Shown here: piece by piece, positions 1-8,800 of the stretch | Layout of the letters: each line of letters opens with the position of its first letter | Position numbering within the stretch: position 1 is the first letter of the stretch | Assembly: GCA_040381475.1 (NCBI GenBank) | Contig: JBEIHH010000029.1 | Span: 1 to 27,632 of the forward strand | Source of the DNA: JAIBBG01 sp040381475 | GTDB lineage: Bacteria; Bacteroidota; Bacteroidia; Flavobacteriales_D; Sanyastnellaceae | DNA: 27,632 nucleotides | Direction: 5' to 3' | Notes under the pieces: model-generated | What the model was told of the DNA's origin: nothing | The model's database searches: none | Seen by the model: the letters and a program-made list of their open reading frames with translations, nothing else | Program-made: the position numbers and the translations under genes

Positions 1-2187
1 GTAAACGGTCAGATAACCTGATCCATCCCAGCCGTCACCGAACGTGTCGTACATATTAACGGTGTAGCAGCCGTCAGGCAAACAAGCATAAGCAGTGGAG
101 TAACCAGCACCAGATGCAACGATCTGACCGTTGGCATCAACTACATCGTAAGATGACTCATTCGCAAAAGTGCCCGGATTTAATTCGAACACAACGAAGG
201 TGCTTTCACAGTCTTCGTCACTAATGCAAGAGCCATCATCTTCTGTGGCAGCAGGATTGTAATTGATCGCATTTGGATCAGTACAACCAGCTACAGGATA
301 TAGACAAGAACCATTGTCAGAAGTAGCTTCCTCATTGTAGTTAATAGCGTTCGGGTCTGTGCAACCGTAAATCGGACCACAAGTGCCGTCGATGCTAAAC
401 TGAACACTTTGATATTGTGCGTTGGCATCCAGACCATCATTGATAATCTGTGTTCCATTCGCATTGATCCAGAAGTAGCCGTTATACCAACCAAATGCAC
501 CTGTATTATTGATCATGTTAGCCGTGTAGCAAACACCAGGAAGCAGACAAATCTGCGTATTCATGATCGCCACATTGCCGAAATTGTTGCCATAGTAGAT
601 CACATTGCCCTGATCGTCCACGATTTCAAGTTCAACCTGATCACCATTCGAGAACGTGCAGAGATAAAGCGCTGAAATCACACTACCCGGACCATTGCAA
701 TACTCGCAGCTTCCATCATCTTCGTTTGCATAAGGATCATAATTAATAGCTGCACTATCCATACAACCTGAGAAGATGCATGAATTATCCGAGTACACTG
801 CGGTCGGATCATAATTGTCAGCATTCGGATTGGTGCACCCTGTTGTGACATTCGGTTCGCAACCCTCAGCGTTTACAGCAAAAGCACCTGCACCCGCATC
901 GCCTGTATCGATTGTAAATTGTGTCATTGAACCGCCACCGCTAACCTCTAGATAACAACCATTCCATCCATCTCCGAAAGAGTCTAACATGATAACAGTA
1001 TAGCAGCCATCCTCAAGACATGCGTAGCCTATAGGTGTATCGGTGTAGAGTCCTAAACCAGAGTATACAATTGCGCCATTGGCATCAACAATGCTGAAAG
1101 AGCATTCCGAAGGAAATGCACCCGAAACAAAAGAGAAAGTATAAATCGAACCACCTTCGCAAGCCGGAATCACAACACAACTTCCATCATCAGTATTGGC
1201 AGCTTCATCATAATTAATGGCCTCCGGATTGGTACATCCAAAAATTGTCGAACACGTTCCGTCAGCAGAGAAGATAACTGATTCAGCAGTTGCATCAACA
1301 TTCAGTGATTCATTGATCACCTGATTACCACCCGTATTTATCCAGAAATAACCATTGCTCCATCCAGTCTGATTCGCAAGATTCGACATGACAGCAGTAT
1401 AACACACACCCTCCTGAAGGCAGATGTCATAATACTCAATGACATTGTTACCGAGAGTTCCGGATTGCCAAACAGCAACACCTGTTTCGTCCGCTATGGT
1501 AAGTGAAACGTCGGCTCCGTTGGCGAAAGTGCATACATACAATTGAGCAGAAATGCTTCCTTCTCCATTACAATAATCACAAGATCCGTCATCAATTGTA
1601 GCAAACGCATCATAATTCAAAGCGTCAGGATCAGTGCATCCCAAATATTCACATGAACCATCGTTGAAAGTAGCCTCTGCATTGTAGTTAGAAGCATTGG
1701 GATCTGTGCAACCGCCTGTATTCGAGCCACAACTTACGCTCATCCCAAAGGTTCCTGATATACTACCAAAACCTCCGACGCGAATCAGGTAATCGGTACC
1801 CGTTACTGCTACGAAAGATGCCGAACTCTGCATTGAACAGGCATCATCATTACCTGTAACACAGGTAAGTGCACCGCATGCGCCTGAATATACATGAATC
1901 TTCGTGTCCATGTTGGTTGTACCACAAGTTGAAAGAGTGACCAATTCGTCACTAATTCCGGTATAGGAGAACCAAATCTGTCCACCGGATCCAACCGATG
2001 TTACGCACTGGCCTGCGCCGGATGTGGTGTTGTCGTTCAGAACATTGAGCGTTGAACCGCTTACTGATGTCCCGCAAACCAATGCGATTGCATCGCCACA
2101 AGTTGTGCCTTCTGGCAGAATTTGCGCGTTTAATCGCGCAAAACCAAGCACAAGAGCTACTAATGATAGGGTAATTTTTGATTTCAT
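1..2187 (-). CDS. Large secreted repeat protein, N-terminal part (C-terminus beyond window edge)
   Basis: The frame is open for all 729 codons from the ATG (complement of 2185-2187) to base 1, with no stop; I checked every in-frame codon. It begins with a signal peptide (MKSKITLSLVALVLGF, cleavage after about residue 22, LNAQ). Residues about 28-155 form a Cys-containing beta domain of the kind common in Bacteroidota extracellular proteins (WFSYTG..., MDTKIHVYSG..., YLIRVGGF), perhaps PPC-like. Seven copies of a 'GCTDPxAxNYxxxAxxDDGSC' motif follow, interleaved with two kinds of larger beta module, each present twice; one kind carries the signature DGCYTVxMxDxFGDGW. Such proteins are normally exported by Sec and then T9SS, but the expected C-terminal sorting domain lies outside the window, so that route is inferred. 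Function unknown; adhesin or matrix protein is the likeliest class. Confidence 0.9.
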   Translation of the reverse strand, partial: MKSKITLSLVALVLGFARLNAQILPEGTTCGDAIALVCGTSVSGSTLNVLNDNTTSGAGQCVTSVGSGGQIWFSYTGISDELVTLSTCGTTNMDTKIHVYSGACGALTCVTGNDDACSMQSSASFVAVTGTDYLIRVGGFGSISGTFGMSVSCGSNTGGCTDPNASNYNAEATFNDGSCEYLGCTDPDALNYDAFATIDDGSCDYCNGEGSISAQLYVCTFANGADVSLTIADETGVAVWQSGTLGNNVIEYYDICLQEGVCYTAVMSNLANQTGWSNGYFWINTGGNQVINESLNVDATAESVIFSADGTCSTIFGCTNPEAINYDEAANTDDGSCVVIPACEGGSIYTFSFVSGAFPSECSFSIVDANGAIVYSGLGLYTDTPIGYACLEDGCYTVIMLDSFGDGWNGCYLEVSGGGSMTQFTIDTGDAGAGAFAVNAEGCEPNVTTGCTNPNADNYDPTAVYSDNSCIFSGCMDSAAINYDPYANEDDGSCEYCNGPGSVISALYLCTFSNGDQVELEIVDDQGNVIYYGNNFGNVAIMNTQICLLPGVCYTANMINNTGAFGWYNGYFWINANGTQIINDGLDANAQYQSVQFSIDGTCGPIYGCTDPNAINYNEEATSDNGSCLYPVAGCTDPNAINYNPAATEDDGSCISDEDCESTFVVFELNPGTFANESSYDVVDANGQIVASGAGYSTAYACLPDGCYTVNMYDTFGDGWDGSGYLTVY
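226..1716 (-). repeat. Seven DGSC (Asp-rich, Cys-bracketed) repeats within the 1-2187 protein
   Basis: Seven copies of a 21-22-residue unit with consensus GC(T/M)(D/N)PxAxNYxxxAxxxDGSC lie at about 1716-1651, 1641-1579, 1239-1177, 840-778, 768-706, 366-304 and 288-226 (minus). Three pairs are near-adjacent (copies 1-2, 4-5, 6-7); copy 3 stands alone. Each unit has two Cys and a terminal Asp/Asn-rich loop, suggesting a small disulfide-bridged, possibly calcium-binding linker. The units are divergent at DNA level, so they are old duplications rather than a fresh slipped-strand expansion. Confidence 0.9.
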
Positions 2188-2230
2188 GTCGATAAAGAGG
2201 TTATGTCTAAAACTTTGGATTTCAATATGC

Positions 2231-2261
2231 CAATATTAAGCACTATTGACAATGACACAAC
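2231..2261 (-). promoter_or_regulatory. Candidate promoter for the 1-2187 gene
   Basis: On the minus strand, TAATATTG (complement of 2231-2238) matches the Bacteroidota -7 box TAnnTTTG with one mismatch. GTTG (complement of 2258-2261) lies 19 nt upstream as a possible -33 TTTG. The predicted transcript would start near 2224, leaving a leader of about 37 nt. No other convincing box was seen between this gene and mnmA. The rest of the 278-nt gap (2188-2465) shows only an imperfect 9-bp inverted repeat (2382-2390 / 2405-2413) without a T-run on the minus strand. Confidence 0.3.
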
Positions 2262-2465
2262 AACTGACCAAATAGTTGTTTCTGTTAATATTTAACTACA
2301 ATACCCCATCCGCTAGTCAAAAACAGACATAACAAATTGATTTCCTATCGTTTATCCTGAATATATGGATGTATGTAGTTTGCTCATTCTTTCCGGCAAA
2401 TACGAGAATGGGCGCTTTTAATTAGTATCCGGAAACAACACATCAAAGAAAAGTCGAGGAGTGCA

Positions 2466-3656
2466 TTAATCGATCACTCCACTGCCGATTAGTTCATCGC
2501 CGTCGTACCACGCAACAAACTGGCCTGAAGCAACTCCTTTCTGGGCTGCCTCAAAAATGATGTACAGCGCATCAGAGCCCATTATAAGCTTACAAGCTGA
2601 TAGCGGCTGTCTGTATCTGATCCTGCCCATGTAATTTCTGGTTTCATCTGTCTTCATGCGCAAATCATCGCGAATCCAGTGTACAGCATCCAATTTCACC
2701 GAAAGCGCTGAACGGTTCAGAGCTCTGTGATTTTCACCCTGCCCAACATAAACGGTATTCGTTGCCGCGTCTGTTTCAACAATAAAAAGAGGTGTGCCTT
2801 TGCCTCCCACTCCCAGGCCTTTGCGCTGACCAATGGTATAGAAATGAGCGCCATTGTGCTGACCTATGATTTTGCCCATATCGCGGCGAAAAGCATAGGG
2901 AGCAGCGAACTCCTTTAAAGCAACCTCATTGATGACACCCGTGTTTTTATCAGGGAACAAAGAAGCATCATCAGAAACTTCCACTATGTCGCCCTTTTTG
3001 ACTTCCAGTTGCTGCTGAAGAAAAACAGGCAATTTCACTTTTCCAATGAAGCAAAGTCCCTGCGAGTCCTTTTTGGCTGCATTCGGCAGAGCGAGCTGCT
3101 CGGCAATTTTCCTTACTTCGGGTTTTATCAGATGACCTATCGGAAAAAGGGCCTTTGACAACTGGTATTGGTTGAGTTGACAGAGAAAATAACTTTGATC
3201 CTTGTTTGAATCTTTACCGGCCAGTAATCGGTAAATGATTTGTTGGTTCTCATCTACAAATTCTTCTTTTCGGCAATAATGCCCGGTGGCCACAAAATCC
3301 GCATTCAGCTGAAGCGCAGCATCCAAAAAAAGGTCGAACTTAATTTCCCTGTTGCAAAGTATATCAGGATTGGGAGTGCGTCCGGCTTCATATTCCCGGA
3401 ACATGTAGTTTACTATGCGCTCCCGATACTCAGCGCTCATATCCATCACATGGAAAGGGATACCCAGATGATCCGCTACCAGCATTGCATCATTGCTGTC
3501 ATCGATCCAGGGGCACTCATTATTGATGATAACCGATTCGTCATGCCAGTTGCGCATAAAAATACCGATGACCTCATAACCTTGTTGTAAAAGAAGATAG
3601 GCCGCCACACTGGAGTCGACACCACCGGAAAGACCTACTACAACTCGTTTGCCCAT
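2466..3656 (-). CDS. mnmA: tRNA-specific 2-thiouridylase MnmA
   Basis: This 396-aa protein has the full MnmA architecture and usual length for Bacteroidota. The ATP-binding PP-loop is at residues 9-16 (LSGGVDSS), the first catalytic cysteine is Cys101 in NPDILCN, and the second is Cys202 in DSQGLCFIG. Conserved KDQSYFL (152-158) and FYTIGQRKGLGVGG (272-285) are also present. MnmA activates C2 of the wobble uridine U34 in tRNA-Lys/Glu/Gln with ATP and installs sulfur, giving the s2U34 part of mnm5s2U; it acts in the cytoplasm. The ATG at 3656 is the only good start before the conserved N-terminus. The gene is divergent from an ECF sigma factor across a 105-nt gap. Nothing in it appears broken. 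Confidence 0.97.
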   Translation of the reverse strand: MGKRVVVGLSGGVDSSVAAYLLLQQGYEVIGIFMRNWHDESVIINNECPWIDDSNDAMLVADHLGIPFHVMDMSAEYRERIVNYMFREYEAGRTPNPDILCNREIKFDLFLDAALQLNADFVATGHYCRKEEFVDENQQIIYRLLAGKDSNKDQSYFLCQLNQYQLSKALFPIGHLIKPEVRKIAEQLALPNAAKKDSQGLCFIGKVKLPVFLQQQLEVKKGDIVEVSDDASLFPDKNTGVINEVALKEFAAPYAFRRDMGKIIGQHNGAHFYTIGQRKGLGVGGKGTPLFIVETDAATNTVYVGQGENHRALNRSALSVKLDAVHWIRDDLRMKTDETRNYMGRIRYRQPLSACKLIMGSDALYIIFEAAQKGVASGQFVAWYDGDELIGSGVID

Positions 3657-3661
3657 GTTGG

Positions 3662-3669
3662 CAAAATTA
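3662..3669 (-). promoter_or_regulatory. -7-like box directly upstream of mnmA
   Basis: The minus strand reads TAATTTTG here, a full match to the Bacteroidota -7 consensus TAnnTTTG, ending only 5 nt before the mnmA ATG. If used, transcription would begin at or next to the start codon (a leaderless mRNA). No convincing -33 TTTG is seen about 18 nt upstream, so the match may be a coincidence of A/T-rich sequence before a start codon. Confidence 0.3.
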
Positions 3670-3686
3670 CCCCCAGAGGATAAAAA

Positions 3687-3716
3687 ATTGAATGTTAATT
3701 TATCCTGCTAAATTTG
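3687..3716 (+). promoter_or_regulatory. Promoter of the ECF sigma factor operon
   Basis: TAAATTTG at 3709-3716 is an exact TAnnTTTG -7 box, and ATTG at 3687-3690 is a one-mismatch -33 box with an 18-nt spacer. Transcription would start near 3722, about 40 nt before the GTG start at 3762. This looks like a housekeeping (sigma-A type) promoter, not an obvious autoregulated ECF promoter. Confidence 0.5.
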
Positions 3717-3761
3717 CTTTGGCAACCCTTTACCAAGATTTGCGTCAATTAAACAACCCTA

Positions 3762-4364
3762 GTGGCCGATACCAGACAATTAAAAGCACTAATCGATGGC
3801 TGTCTTAAAGGAGACAGACGATCGCAACAGGCTGTCCATAAGATGTTTTATGGCAAAATGAAAGCCGTATGTATGCGATACACAAGGGACGCTGACCAGG
3901 CTATGGACATTGTACAAGAGGGATTTTTGAAGGTTTTTAATAACCTTGAAAAGTACACTGGCGTAGGAACGTTTGAAGGATGGGTCAGGCGTATAATGGT
4001 AAACCTTGCCATTGACAGATTCAGAAGGTTAAAACATGATTTTGTTCTCCTTGGAGATAATCAGAATCTGGAAGACTGGGAAGAAGATGTCAATGATGAG
4101 GATGCAGAGGAAAGTGAAACCGACGAGATTTACAACATCACGCCCGAGCAGATTGTGGATGCGATGCAGCAGTTGTCTCCTGCATACAGGACTGTTTTTA
4201 ACCTGTATGTTTATGAAGATTACACGCATCAGGACATAGCTGAGGCGCTTGGCATAAGCGTAGGAACTTCAAAGAGTAACTATGCCAAAGCCAGAAAGAA
4301 CATGAGGAAACTATTATTAAAGAACTTGAATAAGCTGAATGAGCAAAATTCTAACACCATTTGA
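3762..4364 (+). CDS. ECF-type RNA polymerase sigma factor
   Basis: A 200-aa sigma-70 family protein. Region 2 spans about residues 25-90 (core-binding and -10 recognition), with DADQAMDIVQEGFLKVF and GTFEGWVRRIMVNLAIDRFRR. A very acidic linker follows (about 101-122, many D/E). Region 4 spans about 130-185, with the helix-turn-helix HQDIAEALGISVGTSKSNY for -35 recognition. There is no region 1 or 3, as expected for the ECF group. The start must be GTG: a TAA lies in frame four codons upstream and the first internal ATG (residue 28) would cut into region 2. Its last 26 nt overlap the next gene, a predicted membrane protein that is the natural candidate for its anti-sigma factor. Target genes are unknown; the large surface-protein genes downstream are plausible. 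Confidence 0.95.
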   Translation: MADTRQLKALIDGCLKGDRRSQQAVHKMFYGKMKAVCMRYTRDADQAMDIVQEGFLKVFNNLEKYTGVGTFEGWVRRIMVNLAIDRFRRLKHDFVLLGDNQNLEDWEEDVNDEDAEESETDEIYNITPEQIVDAMQQLSPAYRTVFNLYVYEDYTHQDIAEALGISVGTSKSNYAKARKNMRKLLLKNLNKLNEQNSNTI

Positions 4365-5637
4365 AAGAAGTCTGAAGGAGAAAATGAATGACTACGAGTT
4401 GCCATACGAGCAACGCAGTTGGTTTCAGCTTCAACGTCAGATGAGTTCGGTCAATGCAAGCCACTATCCTTGGGTTGTGGCATTGCTTGCTACTATCATG
4501 GTAACGGCCGCAAGTTCGGTTGTCGTTTACCGTCATCGTCACGTTCCATCCGCTGCAGTGGCGGCTTCCATGAATGAACGCTTTGAAAAAACGATTTCAA
4601 TTTTACAAAACAATCAATCTTCCGAAAACCCAAGTTACTTAGAAGAAAACACTCCAGAACAACAAGTTAACCAGGAAAACAGCAACCAATACTTCAATAA
4701 TCTGCTTGCTTCTTCTAACGAAACATCTCGCGGAGAATCTGATTCCTACAATGCTGGGCAGTCCAATCAAGATGCCACATTGGCATCATCAACCGATTCG
4801 AATACCGGTACTCAGTCGACTGTAATCAATGAATCCGTAAAAAAGGCAACGCCAAAGCCTGAAGACATGATTGCTTTTGATGCTCCGGTGAGAAGAGCAT
4901 GTGTAGGGGAAGAGGTTGAATTCGTTGTTACACAAGGACCCAATTCAGATGACGGATATCTGTGGGATTTCGGTGACAACCATTTTGATAAAGACAAGCG
5001 TATGCCGAAGCATAAGTTTATGAAATCAGGAACTTATGATGTTGCCCTTTCTGTTACCAATTCTAAAGGTCAGATTACAACAGTGGTATCAAACGATCTG
5101 ATTACGATCATCGATTCTCCTGATGCACAATTTTCCTGGGAATTTGTGAACACAGATCCGGCAAAACCCGCCATCAAAATTGTGGATAACTCAGAAAATG
5201 CATCATCATATAGATGGAACTTAGCCGACGGTGTTGCATCATCAGAGAAAAACCCGACATTTCAATTAAAACAGAACGGAAAGCAGAATATCTCCCTTCA
5301 TGTTTTAAATGAGTATGGCTGCACTGACATAGTTGTCAAGCAGGTCTCTGTGAATTCCGACTTCAAACTCGATGCTCCTCAGGTTATTCGAATTGGAAGT
5401 GACAACTTCATGCCTAAAGGCCTCAAAGACAATAAAGTGAAGTTTGTTATGTCCATAGTTGATCAAAACGGCAATCAGGTATACCAGACCAGCAACCGCT
5501 TAAAGGGTTGGGATGGTAAGTTGCCAAATGGAACATACGCCACTCCAGGTGACTCATTCAAGTGGAAAGTGATCATCGAAAACGACCTTACAAAAGAACA
5601 GAAATACTTTAACGGAACATTCAACGTCTCTCCTTAA
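4339..5637 (+). CDS. Membrane-anchored PKD protein with degenerate T9SS type B-like C-terminus; candidate anti-sigma factor
   Basis: A 432-aa single-pass protein. Residues 1-43 are cytoplasmic and contain FERSLKEKMNDYELP...W, which resembles the short N-terminus of Bacteroidota anti-sigma factors; it has no Cys/His zinc motif. A transmembrane helix spans about 44-64. Residues 70-175 are a Ser/Asn/Gln-rich disordered stalk, then come a PKD domain (about 176-257, with YLWDFGD) and a second PKD-like domain (260-337). The last 90 residues align by eye with the gliding-motility CTD: NFMPKG for NAFTPN, IVDQNGNQVYQT for VFNRYGDKVFET, then WDG, NGTY and FKWKVII. The 26-nt overlap with the sigma factor gene suggests co-translation. 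The anti-sigma role and the CTD homology are inferences; a plain membrane-anchored envelope protein is the alternative. Confidence 0.85.
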   Translation: MSKILTPFERSLKEKMNDYELPYEQRSWFQLQRQMSSVNASHYPWVVALLATIMVTAASSVVVYRHRHVPSAAVAASMNERFEKTISILQNNQSSENPSYLEENTPEQQVNQENSNQYFNNLLASSNETSRGESDSYNAGQSNQDATLASSTDSNTGTQSTVINESVKKATPKPEDMIAFDAPVRRACVGEEVEFVVTQGPNSDDGYLWDFGDNHFDKDKRMPKHKFMKSGTYDVALSVTNSKGQITTVVSNDLITIIDSPDAQFSWEFVNTDPAKPAIKIVDNSENASSYRWNLADGVASSEKNPTFQLKQNGKQNISLHVLNEYGCTDIVVKQVSVNSDFKLDAPQVIRIGSDNFMPKGLKDNKVKFVMSIVDQNGNQVYQTSNRLKGWDGKLPNGTYATPGDSFKWKVIIENDLTKEQKYFNGTFNVSP

Positions 5638-5664
5638 CCAAAACTAACAAACGAAGTGTGTAAG

Positions 5665-5705
5665 GAAAACCCTGCGTCTAAACCTCGCAGGGTTTTCTGT
5701 TTTTA
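5665..5705 (+). terminator. Rho-independent terminator after the sigma/PKD operon
   Basis: A perfect 12-bp inverted repeat (5665-5676 with 5686-5697, arms GAAAACCCTGCG / CGCAGGGTTTTC) with a 9-nt loop is followed by TGTTTTT. It lies 28 nt after the stop of the PKD membrane protein. The A/T outer part of the stem gives an A-tract on the reverse strand as well, but no gene approaches from the right. Confidence 0.9.
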
Positions 5706-5807
5706 CACAGGTCTTTCGTGAGTTAGTTTCATAAATTACTTTATGTTCGGAACTTTCATGTATATTTTAGCGACTTCTTACTGAAAGATATATTGTAAAA
5801 CTATCCT

Positions 5808-8800
5808 GTGACGATTAGGATTGCTCTTATATTGACTGTTGTGATGCTTCCGCTGACCAAAAATTTGGCGCAAGTAACTTCCACCGTCAATTCTGCCAAT
5901 GCATGCTCATGCGATGGAACCGTCACATTCAATAATCCACCTTTATCAGTGGAATACAGCTTACTCGACAACAACAATTCACAGATTTCAGCAGGGACGG
6001 CTGCCGCAGGCAATTTCTCCATCAGTGGATTATGTCCTGGTGTGTTTTCACTTGAGGTGATTCAAAACTCCGATACTTCAATTTATTATTTGAATATTCC
6101 AACTTCGCTCGTGGATCCGGGCGATGCCTCATTTGAGAGCATTTGCTCAACGGATGGTTCTGTCAATCTCGATAACCTTGTGAGTGGCATAACTCCTTTT
6201 GGGGCATGGACATCCCCTTCAGGCAACATGCTCCCGCTGATGCCAATCAATGCGGAGTTCATGGAAGATGGCTGGTATACATACGGTGTTGTTTCAGGAG
6301 CATGCACTGTGTACACTGGTGTTTACATCGACTTCATTCAGAACGCAGATCCCGGACTCACAACGACATATGAGATTTGCGAAACATATGTTCCCTTCGC
6401 AATGATTGATTTCATGCAGGGAGATCCTGATCCCGGAGGAGAATGGTTCGATGCTTCAGGCAACCCAATCGACGGCTTTTATTATCCGGCCACAATGAAT
6501 AGTGGATTGTTCACATATGTTATCGACACGGTACCCGGTTGCAGTCCAGTATTCCGTACCATGAATATTGATGAAAATGCGCAGCCTTTTGCTGGTAACG
6601 ACACCCAGATTTCTGTCTGTGAGGGTGGTATTCCATTTGATATGCTGACACAGCTCACAGGTAATCCTGACGCAGGTGGACAGTGGACATCGCCCCAAAA
6701 CACCCCGGTTAGCGGAACATTCAACCCGAATACATACACCGAAGGCGTATACAGATACCTTATTACAGCTAACGCACCTTGCGTAGCCGATCAGGCATTG
6801 CTCACAATCACTTTTTTGAATGAAGATCCTTCAGGAGAATCTGCCTCGATAAGTCTATGTGAAAATGCATCCGATATAGATATGTTTCTTGCTCTCAACG
6901 GCAATCCAACAGTTGGAGGTAACTGGACGAATATCAGCGGCCAAACTGTTGATGGCATATTCGACCCGGGAGGTGAAATTCCTGGTGTATACAATTATGT
7001 TTTCCCGAATGTAGGGTGTTCACCTGATGGTGCTGACCTGACAATTTCCGTTGAAAATTTGCACAATGCGGGTAATGATAACAGCTCAATAACTTGCGTA
7101 TCAGCCAGCACTTTGAATTTAAACAGCTTGTTGACACTTGGGGCAGAGCTTGGCGGAATCTGGACAAATGAGGCAGGTCAACAGGTGAGCAATAGCTTCG
7201 CACCATCAGTCGGAACAGGAAGTTACGAATTCAATTATACCGTCAGTGGAACTCTTTGCCCGCCCGACGCATCCATTGTAGTCGTGACCGTGCAGGATGC
7301 GCCGGAACCTCCTGCAAACAATTTTATTCAGATGTGTGAAGGAGATGCTCCATTGAATTTGAGTTCACTTTATCCGACAATACCTGATATTTTTTTCGAG
7401 AACTCTGGTGGAGTCCTGATCGGTGAACTTTACAATCCATCATCTGGGAGTCAAATCATTACAGTTGTGGTAGCATCCGGCAATGGCTGTTCCGACGCAA
7501 CCGGATTTATCGAAATCGAGGTAAATAATCCGGTTTTTGCAGACGACAGCATCAGCATCGACTTATGTAGTTCTCTGATAACTTTCAATTTGAATACACT
7601 TTTGGATGCACCTGCCATGGCAAGTGGTTCATGGTTTGATCAGGCGAATCAAGTCGTTGATGAAATTATTGATTTGACCGCAGGAGTTGACTTAACTTAT
7701 CGATATGTAATTGATCCGCCTCCTTTGTGCGGCAGCGCAGAGTTGAATGTGATTGTAAATGTCTTTGAGCCGCAGGAAGCAGGAGAAGACAATAGTTTTA
7801 TGTTCTGTTCAAATGATGCACCTGTCGCACTCGCCGAACTGCTTCCTGGGTCTTCTTCGGGCGTTGGAACATGGTCTTTAAATGGTCTTCCATACAACAA
7901 TATACAAATCAACCCGGCTTCAGACATTTCAGGGGAATATTATTACATCGTGCCACAGAATGGAAGCTGCCCATCAGATTTTGCCATTCTTGATATTACC
8001 ATTCAACCTGAAATAGACTTCAGTGCAGGGCCCGATCTGAGTGTGTGCGCCGGCGACCCGTCTGTTGCGTTAGGCCAAACAGCATCACCTGAAGCAACTT
8101 ACAGCTGGACTCCTTCAACTGATTTATCAGCGGCGAATATTCCGAACCCCGTCTTAAATATACAGGCCGATATTGATGTATTATCAGTCACCTTTTATAC
8201 CGTCACTGTGAATGATGGAGTCTGTTCATTTGAGGATGATATAATTGTGACAATTAGCCCTCGTCCTATTTTTCAACTTGTAGTGCCTGATTCGATCTGC
8301 AGGCAGGACGAATTGACAATTGCGCCAGGAGTCGAAGGCAATTACAGCTGGTCACCGGCTTTTCTTTTTGATAATCCTGAGGCATCTTCTCAAACCATCG
8401 AGCTTCAGAGTTCTGGTAATATTATTTGCACTGTTGAATCAGACCAAGGTTGTATGTGGTCAGATACAGCGGGAGTTATCGTCAACCAGCTTCCGTTCTT
8501 ACAACTTTTTCCAATGCCCCTGGCAAGCTGCTCGCCACTTGAAGTGATATATGCTCCAGACTCGAGTAGTAGCGGAATTGACGCAATGATCTGGCAGATT
8601 GACGGGCAGGACATTGTTACTACAGACACATTCAATACAATCCTTGATACGCCCGGGGTATATGGCTTAACGGCCACAGCGGTCTCAGCAGAAGGATGCA
8701 ATACATCATTAAATTTCGAATCCCTGCTTGAAGTATATCCCTCGCCGGTTGCTGATTTTTCTGTCACACCGGGCCAGCTTTCTACCATCGATCCGATAGC

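Noticed and set aside
2382..2413. Inverted repeat as an mnmA terminator
   Set aside because: Only 9 bp with a wobble pair and a 14-nt loop, and no T-run on the minus strand; T residues follow only on the plus strand, where no gene ends.
3240..3590. 116-codon plus-strand open frame
   Set aside because: Antisense to conserved mnmA sequence that includes the PP-loop side of the protein; a shadow frame.
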